NCBI GenBank assembly: GCA_965112735.1
Contig: OZ218952.1
Location: 2,046,001-2,110,000, forward strand
DNA: 64,000 nucleotides
Direction: 5' to 3'
DNA from: Phaeosaccion multiseriatum
Taxonomy: Eukaryota; Ochrophyta, other classes
The position numbers were made by a program, and so were the translations under genes. Below, piece after piece: positions 1 to 26,921 of this stretch (position 1 is the stretch's first letter; each line of letters begins with the position of its first letter). Below the pieces are notes generated by a model, which worked only from the letters and a program-made list of their open reading frames with translations, had not been told where the DNA came from and did not search any database.

Positions 1-16542
<16,542 letters not shown>

Positions 16543-17184
16543 GAGATGGAGCGAAAGAGCAATGTGTCTGTCCTGCGATGAGAGAGAGGAGGGTCCTGCG
16601 ATTCAATGGAATGGATGCCGCCGATTAGAGAGAGAAGGCAGCAGCAGCAGCAGCAGCAGGAGGAGGAGGTCCTTCGTGTCAGTTCGAGGAGAAACAGAGA
16701 AAGAAGAGGAGGGAGAGAAAGGGAGAGAGGAAACAGAGAGAGAAGCGTGAAGGAAGGCCATTCATTGGACAAAGGGAATCCCCCAGAGGCAGTCGCCTTG
16801 CGCGCAGCCACGGATGGCACCCAATGGCAATTGGAATAACAGTTACACTTTCCCCTCTTTTCCTAATAGTGATTGTTTCTATTGTTTCTATATGTCTCGC
16901 TTCTATTATCCTCACACTAGTAAGTTGTGTGGAGTGTTAGAATTGTTTTGTTCACGCAAGAAGTACGTCTCTCATCCCTCTATGGTACACAGTAGCTTCT
17001 ATCGCTGCGCAACCGGCACAAAGCCTTCCTAACCCTAATTAACAAGCGACAAACGCAGCGCACGGCTGCTTTTGTATAATGGCTGTGCGCTCCAACAACA
17101 GCGCTTGTATTGTACACCCCTGTACAGCTGCATCGCTGTACAGCTGGAGCCGCGGCTGCTGCTGTGGCTGTTGCTGCTGTGGCT
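16543..17184. other. Convergent intergenic region (3' ends of myosin and carrier genes)
   Basis: This stretch holds the 3' untranslated sequence of the plus-strand myosin and of the minus-strand carrier. A short AGC/AGG-repeat segment lies at about 16640-16670 and an AT-richer part at 16840-16960. No further gene was recognised. Confidence 0.6.
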
Positions 17185-20118
17185 TTATTTGGTCACTTTC
17201 GGTGGCCGTGGCTTCTCTCCCCTGCTGCTGTAGGCGCTCTCTTCCCACTGACGGGCAAGCCATGGGCTGATGAGCTCGTAGCTCAGGAACATTATGGCCG
17301 TGTTCTGTGACACGGCAGTTGGTGATACAGACAAGAGGCACAGACAGGCACCAAGGGGCAAGCGGGTAGCGTGTCAGCGACTACGACTCCTCCTCCTCTT
17401 CCTCCTCCTCCTCCTCCTGCTCCCCCTCCTCCTCTCCCTCCTCCTCCTCCTCCTCCTCCTCCTCCTCCTCCTCCTCCTCCTCCTCCTCCTCCTCCTCCTC
17501 CACTCCCTTCGCCTCCCGCAGCCCCCCCCCCCCTTCCCTGCTTACCGGCACGACTCTGAGTATATGCACGCCCATGCCGGCGTAGAGTCCGTGGCGCCCC
17601 TCCTCCCTGGCTATGAGGCCGATGCTCTGCCACATGCCCTTGTACTTGTACACCCCGCCACGGGCCTGACGTAAGGTTACGGGAGTGCGTGGCGTGTTGT
17701 GTATGTATGTGTGTGTGAGGGAGAGAGGGAGAGAGAGAAGGAAGACCAAGCACGCGGGTACACATAGCAGACCGATAGAGAGGGAGGAAAGAGAGAGCGA
17801 GGGAGGGGAGAGAGGAGTAGCACGCATGCACGCACGCACACCCGGACGTACCAATATAGAAGGGGAGAAGCGACACCAGCAGAAAGAAGGGACAGCAGAG
17901 CAGAGCAGAGCAGAGCAGAGCAGAGCAGAGCAGTTGGTGATAGAGAGCTGGGGTCGTTGAGCCACCACACCCCACCATCATCGACCCTCTTCGATCACAC
18001 ACACACACATACACACGTACACACGTACACACACCAGTACAAACACACACACGCATACACACGTACACACACACACGCACACACCTGTTCTCTTAATCGA
18101 GTCCTCACCACCTCATGGGGGTATCTGGAAAGAGCAGATGGCAGTGGGTGGCAGTGGATGGAGAGGGGAGGAGGGGAGGGAGGGAGGAAGGGGGTGGGAA
18201 GGAGAGAGAGGAAGGGAGGGGAGAGGGTGAGACCAAGCCAACCATCATCTACTCGTGGCCCACCCCACCCCACCCCATCCCATCCCACCCCTCCACTCCC
18301 TCCTGTCCCTCGCCTTGCACCTCTCCTCTGACTGAACTCACTCCTCTGACTAAACTCACTCCTCTGACTGAACTCACGTGAGGAGAGTGCCTGTGAGCTT
18401 GCTGACAGCCGCGGCGCCGAACAAATCGGCAGCTCGCAGCCTGCCCTCCCCTCGCGCCCCCCCCCCTGCTCCATCCCCCCCCCCCCCCTCGCTCTCCTCG
18501 CTCTGAGTCCTGCGCCTCTCTCCGAGAAGATTCTTAATTCTCTCGTACATGACGAATTGGATGCACCCCTCGCTGCAGCCCCAGTAAGAAGCAGACAGAC
18601 CCTGCAGGCACAAATAAGTAAGTCAATGGGTGGGTATCGTAAGTCAATGAGTGTGTGTGTAAGGGTGGGTGAGTGGGTGAGTGGCTCGACTGATCTCATT
18701 GCTATACACTACAGTAACGCACCTTATAGAAGCCCTTGATGCCCTCGGCCTTGTAGATGGAGGCAATGGCGTTTCGGTACCCCGTGTACTTGACCTGGCC
18801 GATGGCGGAGTTGCTCAGAAGCTGCATCCGGGTCTTGACCTGGGAGGGACAGGGAGGGTGGCAAAAAGTCAGTCAGTCAGTCAGTCAGTCAGTCAGGCAG
18901 TCAGTCAGTCAGTGAGTCAGCGAGTCAGGCCGTCAAGTACTTCTCCCTCCCTCCCTCCCTCCCTTTCTCCCCCTCTCCCTCTCTCTCCGTACCATCCAGA
19001 TGGGGTTGGTGATAGTGTTGCCCGTTACCCCCGCGGAGAGGCCTGCGATCATGTGCGTGATTGAGTTGTCTCCGATACGAGGCGTCAGGAACTCCTGCTC
19101 CGAGAGAGAGAGAAAGAGAGAGGGACGGACAGAGGACACACAGAGAGAGAGAGAGAGGCAGAGAGGGCATGGAGGAGGAAGGGGAGAGAGAGAGAGGGAT
19201 AGAGGAGGGAGGGAGGGAGAGATGTTGAACAAAGATAGCGGCAATCGATTTGTAAACATGCAAAGGAAGAAAGTTAAGAGGAGCGCGCGAGGAGGAGTCA
19301 GTCATCACAGCACAGCCGGGAGGGCACTCTCATGGGGAGGGGAGGGGAGTAGAGTAGAGGCCTATATATATAATATATATATATATATACATATATATAT
19401 GGAGAGAGAGAGAGGTGCTTTGCTTCTTGTCCACGCACCTTGCAAGTACTGTAGGACCAAAAGTAGGTGGCGCGGGCAGGGATGATCCCAATCAGGGTCG
19501 GACTGAGACCTCGAAAAAAGCCCTTGACTGGTGATGGAAATAGGGACGACAGAGGTAAAGAGGGTGAGATGCGAGAGACAGGGGACCACGGGGGCAGGGG
19601 ATGATGGGAAGGCGACGGAGCGTCAAGACGGATCCCCACTCTCCCCCCCCCTCTCTCTCTATGCCCACAGGGTGTCCATGTGTGCACGGAAGAGTACCAC
19701 TGACGGAGAGGAGAAGCAACACTGGCAAGGCTTTGCAGAGAAACGCTTCTCCTGCCGTGTCAAAGGGGTCAGGGACAGAGGAGATAGCGAGAGGGGGAGA
19801 TGGAGAGGGAGAGCGAAGGAGCTCGAGAGGGAGGGAGACAGAGAGGGAGGCAGAGGGAGAGCGCGTGTGCGCTGAAGTCACTGACCTCCTTCCTCGGAGG
19901 AGATCTTCTTGACCACAGCGAGTGGTCCCCCCACACTACCATGTCCACTGCTTTGCAGCTGCGTCTTGACCACCTCAATAGGGCAGGTCAGAGCGGAGGC
20001 GATTGACCCCGCTGCACCTCCTGATATGAGGCTGAACAACTGAGAGGTTGGTGCTGCTTCGCCATTGTTGGCCGGATGGGCTACGCCCTTTCCACTGCCC
20101 TTTCTACTGTCGCTGGTC

Positions 20119-20162
<44 letters not shown>

Positions 20163-20441
20163 CTTCTCCTTCCTACTTCTTCTATTCTCTCTATTACTAC
20201 TGCAGTCTCTCTTGACTGAGTCTACGACGCCTTTGGCCCACCCTCCTGCGCTTGCCGCTGCATCCTGCGCCCGTCCCTTGAAGGACGTGAATACCTCTAT
20301 TGGTGGAGAGTCCCTACTCTGTGGCAGCTTGATGGAGCCCAAGGTCCTCCTCGCTGCCAAAACACATGATGATGTCGCCAAAGGCAGCACCAGCAGAAGA
20401 AGCAGCAGAGGCTGAAGGAGCTCTCGCCCGCTCCGAGGCAT
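17185..20441 (-). CDS. Mitochondrial carrier family transporter (PIW type; pyrimidine nucleotide/NAD/folate-like)
   Basis: Six-helix membrane carrier for nucleotide-like solutes, normally of the inner mitochondrial membrane. Exons in transcript order: 19886-20441, 19439-19527, 18993-19094, 18723-18839, 18378-18601, 18085-18124, 17546-17665, 17185-17304. All phases fit and give 455 residues. The three carrier signatures are visible: CPIEVVK (about 153-159), NPIWMVK (245-251) and YPHEVVR (364-370). The PIW form in repeat 2 and the SYWGCSEGCIQFVMYE segment resemble the SLC25A32/33/36 and Rim2 group. The last exon supplies NTAIMFLSYE after RVVP. Residues 1-134 are an extra leader: a Leu-rich hydrophobic stretch at 9-29, then a basic/Ser-rich linker with polyserine at 95-107 (AGC repeat). 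This is unusual for the family and suggests a signal peptide or a different organelle. Substrate is inferred from family motifs only. Confidence 0.9.
17395..17508. repeat. (TCC)n array in a carrier intron
   Basis: About 110 bp of TCC repeat (GGA on the transcript strand) near the 5' end of minus-strand intron 17305-17545. Reading through it would add a polyglutamate tail, but the donor GTAAGC after RVVP and the downstream NTAIMFLSYE exon show that it is intronic. Confidence 0.9.
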
Positions 20442-20567
20442 TGGCTACAAGTAGCCGTGAGCCCCCAGGACGGAAGTCCTACCTCGGCAGCGGAGAAATT
20501 CGGAAATTGGGCCGTTCCGAGGGGCGGCGGGAGAGCACTTTATTGACTTATTTAATAAGTTTATTGA

Positions 20568-20892
20568 CTTACTGTGATTTCGCGGTTGAGTGGCACTTTC
20601 TGACGCCAAATGACGATTACTTTGACGACGTTTGACGACTTTTGACTTTTGAACCCCTTTTTTACCCAGTTTAAAGCCCTGTTTGACGCACTTTGACGCC
20701 CTTTGACGCCCTTTTATCTTAATTCGCCTTAATTTCGTCTAAAAAAAATCACGTAAGCGTCAAATAGGGCTTTTAAAGTGAGTAAAGAAGGGATTCAAAC
20801 GTCGTCAAACGTCGTCAAAGTAATCGTCATTTGGCGTAAAAAAAAATTCACGGGGCGTCAAAAGTGCCACTCAACCGCGAAATCACAGTAAG
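20568..20892. mobile_element. Foldback MITE-like element, 325 bp
   Basis: Ends are perfect 32-bp terminal inverted repeats (20568-20599 and 20861-20892; outer sequence CTTACTGTGATTTCGCGG). The inner arms are also largely complementary (about 20601-20640 against 20800-20837, containing AAATGACGATTACTTTGACG). No coding capacity is seen. If TA at 20570-20571 and 20889-20890 is the target duplication, this would be a Tc1/mariner-type MITE; the symmetry of the ends means the true boundary is uncertain. Base composition is much more AT-rich than its surroundings. It lies between the carrier start codon and the stop of the upstream gene, so it may affect carrier transcription. Confidence 0.8.
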
Positions 20893-21531
20893 AAACTGAA
20901 AGTCTGATTGTGAAGTGCGAGTGGAGGAGGGGCTGGCGGCGATTGTATCACCACCTCGCCATGTCATTGGGAGGAAGGAGGGGCTCTACAGGAACTGTGT
21001 GAGAGAGAGGTGGGGAGAAGTACAAGAGAGAAGGGGGGGGGGAAGGACCGAGTGAGACAGAGAGAAACAGAGAGGGATGAGAGAGTCAGGACAGATGGGC
21101 AGTCTCCATCAAAACAAGTGGAGAGGGATTCTGATGAATTGGAATTGTATTCAGAGCGAAGCACCGACGACGGCACTGAAGGCTTTATGCTGTAGGGCTA
21201 TAGCAGAGCCACCGACTGTTGTATCACCAACTGCAACTGCTTCTATGACTTGTCTGTTGTATCTTCCCCTTCTTCTGTTGGTCTTGCTGACTTACTATTC
21301 CTGTCCCCCGCGTCCGTTCTCTCTCCCGCTTCCCACCCGTTCCTTTCCCTCCTGTTGCCCCACCCCACCCCTCCAGCACCGAACACTTGACCACCAAAGA
21401 GAACAAAACCGTTTCATCGAACCAACCCTTACAAAAGCAGCAAATCGACTCAAAACCACACAACGCAACGATTAACTGACTAGGTGGGTGGACTCAATCA
21501 AACGCATGGGCATGGGGCCCACAAATACAAA
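20893..21531. other. Intergenic region between FIST-IGPS 3' end and MITE
   Basis: About 640 bp with no recognisable gene. It contains the 3' flank of the minus-strand FIST-IGPS gene, a GA-rich segment (about 21000-21080) and one TGTATCACCAACTGC motif (about 21220). Confidence 0.5.
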
Positions 21532-24500
21532 TCAATGGCCCAGCAGCTTCTGCACCAGGCTCTGCCTGCTCTCCTCCTCCTCAACCATGAGAGCCTCCCC
21601 CACCACCACCACGCTCACCCCATCCACCGAGGCCACTTCCTGCACATCGGCGGGGGTGGAGAGCCCACCCTCTGCGATGATGACGGGGGGTTTGTCCATT
21701 GAGGCGAGCTTGGCCTGGACAGAAGGGTCAGACAGGATGCGCGATACACGGCCCTTGTCCACAGTCCAAGTGGCGAGGTTACGGCAGGAGACACTCACCT
21801 GTGGAGAGGAGGAGATGAGAGAGTGAGTGGGAGGGGAGGCGGTTAAAGGGGGGTGCAGAGGGAGGAGGAGGAGGAGGAGGAGGAGGAGGAGGAGGAGGAG
21901 GGGGGTTGAGGGGGAGGAAGAGGATTCAGAAGAGGGGGAGGGGGAGGGGGGAGGGGGGAACCTCTCAGTTTCAGTGTCAATTTTCAATCAGTGTGAAAGA
22001 AGAGCCATCCAACCGAGCGCGCTATCGTGTTGAAGTGGGTGGGTTGGGTCCATGAAACTGAAACTCACCATCTCCACATCGGCCAGGTCTAGGGCCAGCA
22101 GCATCTGAGGCACAGAGCAAACCGTTACCACCGCCTGTGGGGTGGATGGCAGTGGATGGGGGGAAGGGAGGAGTGGGTGGTCAGAGAGGGAATACAAGCA
22201 CCAACACGCGGGCATATGGGCACAGAGTCAGAGAGAGAGGGAGAGGGAGAGAGAGGGAGAGAGCAGGGAGAGAGGGAGAGGGAGAGAGGGAGAGAGAGCG
22301 AGAGCCGGGAGAGAGAGAGGGAGAGAGAACGTGTGCGAGACTCCCTTGCTCTCCGCAGACAACACCAACACTAGCAGGCACACCCACTCACCCACCCACC
22401 TACCCACCCACACACATGCACACACACACATACGCACACACATACACGCACACATACACACGCACATGCACGCACGCACACACACACATACACACGCACG
22501 CACGCACCTGCAGGCCCACGGCCTTTGCGATTTTGTGAAAGTAGATGAGATCCTTCGGGGGCAGGCCCGGCACAATGAGCTTCACCGCATCCGCCCCTGC
22601 CAATCGAGCCTAAAGGCGTATAGGCAAAGAGAGACAGAGGGAGGAGAGAGGGAGGGAGGGGGGAGAAGAGGGTAAGTGAGAGAGGGAGGGAGGGAGGGAA
22701 AAGTCCTTTCCCTACCCTATACCCTATACTCCATACCCGACTGTACGCCCCCCACCGTATACCCCATACCCTATACCCTATACCCTATACCCCCTACCCC
22801 ATATCCCATATCCTATACCCCATACCCCATACCCTACTCTACATCCTATACCCGACACTCCATGCTCTATACACCATACCCTATACCCCATACCCTACTC
22901 TACACCCTATACCCGACACTTCATGCCCCACACCCCATGCCACTCAATACCCTATACCCCATGCCCCATACCCCATACCCCATACCCCGTACCCCACACC
23001 CTATACCCCATACCCCATACCCGTATACCCCTATACCCCATACCCCTATACCCCCATACCCCTATACCCCATACCCTATACCCGAACATCCATACATCCA
23101 TATACCCATATACCTATATTCCCATATACCTGGTAGATTTGGTAGGGATAGACCACCATATCGCTGCTGAGCACAGGGGCGGTGGTGCCCTCCTTGGCGT
23201 CCGTCAGGTCATCAAGAATGCCCCCAAAGAAGGAGCGGTCAGTGCATACAAAGAAGGCAGCCGCTGCAGGGGAGAGGGTGTTGGTCAGGGCGGTGGGTTT
23301 GTAACCGTCCTCCTCGAAGAGAGGCCCGCTGAGGGGGGCTGAGCATTTGATCTGGGGGAGGGAGAGGGAGGAGGGAGAGGGAGGGGAGGAGGAGGAGGAG
23401 GAGGAGGAGGAGGAGGAGGAGGAGGAGGAGGAGGAGGCGGAGAAAGAGGGGGGGGGGGGGGCAATCGAAAAGGAGAGGATTCAATCAGAGGCGACTTACA
23501 GAGATAAGAGGGTACCGCCCAAACAGCGCACCCCTGCCTGCCTCCTCGGGACACTTCTCTTCTGTTCCTCACCTCGGCTATGAGTGCCAGTTTGTTGGCC
23601 GACTTGTCCACCGCTTGCCTCAACGCCCCCACGAAGTCTCTGGGGGCGAGGGCGGGGTCCATAGCGAAGGCTTTAACCTGCGAAGGGGAGGGGAAGGGAG
23701 GGGAGGGGAGGAGTGGAGGGAAGGGTAGGAGAGGCGGAGGAAAGCCAGTAAGTAGCATTGAGAGTATGTAAGCGAGAGAAGAGGGAGGGAGGGAAGTGAA
23801 GCAAGCCTGCACACCCACCCACGCACCCACTTACCTTGCTCACGAGCATGGCGAGTGGCTTGGCGTCCCTCTGCCTGTCCACCTCCTTCTCCTTTTGCCA
23901 CACCCAAGCCTCCAGGCGGTTAGAGGGCTGCCTCATCTTCTCCGCGACAGAGTACTCCACAGGTCCTGGTAGGATAAGGGATGGCAGTGGACGGCGGTGG
24001 ATGGGAGGCGGGGGATGGCAGTGTGTGTGTGAGGGAGAGAGAGAGGTAGATGTAGAGAGAGGTAGAGGTAGAGAGGGAAAGAGAGAGGGAGAGAGGGAGG
24101 GAGAGAGGGAGGTAGAGGTAGAGAGGGAAAGAGAGAGGGAGAGAGAGAGCACACACACAGACAGGTAGAGGTAGAATGCACACACACATTGAGAGAGAGA
24201 GGAAGAGGTAGAGAGAGGGGGAGGCGGTCTGCGAGGCAAATGCCAAGCCGGTGAAGCCTTCTCTTCCCCCTTCCCTTCCCTCCCCTTCCCACCCACTGCC
24301 ATCCACTGCCATCCACTGCCATCCATGCTGTCCGTACCTGTATTGAGGGTGCGCCCCGCCTGCAAGTCCCTTCTGCGGATCTCAAAGTTGGGATCGTCAT
24401 CCGAAACCGTCCGGTCCTCATCATCATCGTCATCATCCACACCCACCCCCTCGCCTCCTCCCCCTTCAGAGGCACCCTCACCCCCCTCCCCAACCCCACC

Positions 24501-26884
24501 CCTCCCCTTGTTGAGTGCGTAGGCCGTGCTGGAAACCATCGCCTCCCGTGACTTAGGTGAGAGCACCATGAATCCCGTGCTGCTGCCGAGAACAGCGGTG
24601 GGTGTGCCTCGGCGCAGCTGCCCAATGGCTCCGTTGGAGAAGAAACCGCCGATGGGTAAGCTCGTGGTGGAGGCGAATTTGGAGGCTTCGTGGTTCTCAC
24701 GTTCGAACAGGGTGAAACCGCGGTCGAAGCTGGGGTAGATGAGGCACCCAACCGGCTGTTGAGTGATCGGGGTGGGGTGGGGTGGGGTGGGGGGGTGGAG
24801 GAAGAGAAGAAATGGGAGGTCTCTGAATCCCCAAGCCGTGTTGTGGCCCTTTTCGTTCCTTCCTTATACAGTGTGGCCATTGACTTCGAGCTCACTCACC
24901 ACAGCATCACAACACACAGTCCGAGTCGAGTCGAGTTCGTGGGTACCTCTCCAGCCACTCCCTCACTCTCTCCCTCCCTCCCTCACTCACTCACTCACTC
25001 ACTCACTCACTCACCCACTCACTCTTCTCTTCTTCGCTCTCTCCCTCCTCTCTCCCTTCACTCACCTGAAAGGGGGCATCCTCCCCCTCCTTCTCCGCCT
25101 CCTCCCTCCCCTCTCTGTACTCGTCCAGTGTGTCATTGAGCTCTTTCTCTGCACTTTCTCTATTGCGCACAAAGAAGCGCACCCTCTGTCCGTTTCCGAG
25201 TTTGGATCCGAGTGTGCAAGCACCCGTCTTCATGTTAGAGCGGGAGATGGATTGCACCTGTCGTTGACATACAGAAGGGACCGAGGAAGGGGGTGAGAGT
25301 GAGTGTGAGTGTGAGTGTGTGTACACTCCACACCTACACCTACACATACACACACACGAACAGACACTGAGGCAGGGGGAGAGGGAAGAGCAGTGAGTGA
25401 GCGTGTTCCTACTTCCTCCACGCACTCACACACACCCTCACACTCACTGACTTACCAGGAACCGCCTGCTGTCCTCCAAGGAGGGCGTGCTTGTGCTGTC
25501 GGGGTCCTTCATGCCCGCCATGCGCTTCTTGTCCTCCAAGTTGGAGCCGTAGCCGCTCTGGGTATACGGGGTATATGGTAGGGTAGGGTATAGGGCATAG
25601 GGTAAGCGAGGGTAGGGTAGGGTAGGGTAGGGAAGGGGAGGGTGGGATAGGGTAGGGTAGGGTAGGGTAGGGTAGGGTAGGGTGGGGTAGGGTAGGGTAG
25701 GGTAGGGTGGGGTAGGGTAGGGTAGGGTAGGGTAGGGTAGGGTAGGATGGGGTAGGGTAGGGTAGGGTAGGGTAGGGTGGGGTAGGGTAGGGTACGGAAG
25801 TGGAGGCTAGGGCATACGGTAGGGTAGACAGCGATGGATGGATGAAGCGGGGCAAAACCAGCGGCGAAAGCACTACCCCCCACCCCCCCCTCCTCCCCCT
25901 CTCTCCCTCTCTCCCCCCCTCCACCCTCCACCCCACCACCTCACCGTCAAAGGCTCTATCCCCAGCAATGTGCCGCTCTGCATCTTACGACTGGCATTGG
26001 GCGGCAGTTGCCTCTGGATGAGCTTGGCCGCTGCAAGGGGGGGCATCACAGGCTGGAGCTTGTCCTCCTGACGGCCCCCTACGGCAGCGATGGGCGACAC
26101 CGCCTGTGTATGTGTGTGCGCAGGAGGAGGTGTTGGCAAGTGACAGTTTCATCAGTTTCAGGGTATGAATTACTCCGTCACTTGCAGGGTCCATCGACAC
26201 TATACACTATCGAGCACATGGAATAGCCTCATCTCACTCACTCCCTCACCTGCAGGGTCTGGTCCTCGAACTTCTCCACTGAGAAGAGCGGCCCAACTGC
26301 CGCGGCCCCCTGACTGAAGGCCGTCTTGGCAGCGATGTCGCCAAGGAGGGCCACCCCGACCAGCCCCTGTACAAGTGGGTGCATACGTGGGTGTGTGCGT
26401 GTGGTGTGTGTGTATGTGGCGTGTGTGTATGGCAAATGTGTGTGTGGAGGGATTGTGAAGCTGGGTGGGTGGGTATGGGTGGGTGTGTGCGTGCGGCCGT
26501 GTGTGTCTGTACGTGTGTATGTACCGCCACCCCCCCGCCTGAACAGGAAGAATACCCCCTAGCGAAGAGAAACCCCCCTAACGAGGAGTCACTCAGTAAC
26601 CCCCCTAACGAGGAGTCACTCAGTAACCCCCACCCCACCCACCTCTCCGTACACCACGGGGTTGGACACGGGTCCGTCGAGGTCTTCATCGATACCCGCA
26701 AACACCTTCGGACAAGCACGACACACAGTGAGAGTTTCCGTTTCAGTTGAGTAAGCCTTGCTTCCTTCCTTCTTCAATGCCATTGGCAAGACATGGCAGA
26801 GCCTTCGAGAGACATCGGTGGACCTCTTTGGCGTACTGCTAAATCAATTGGAAGAACGAGCCATCGGTCGATACGCCATACGTC

Positions 26885-26921
<37 letters not shown>

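Noticed and set aside
17381-17545. Polyglutamate C-terminal tail on the carrier protein
   Set aside because: It requires ignoring the GTAAGC donor after RVVP. The exon 17185-17304 supplies the conserved NTAIMFLSYE end expected of carriers.
25560-25803. Interstitial telomere
   Set aside because: The unit is the pentamer GGGTA, not TTAGGG or TTTAGGG. It lies inside an intron and has many variants like other local microsatellites.
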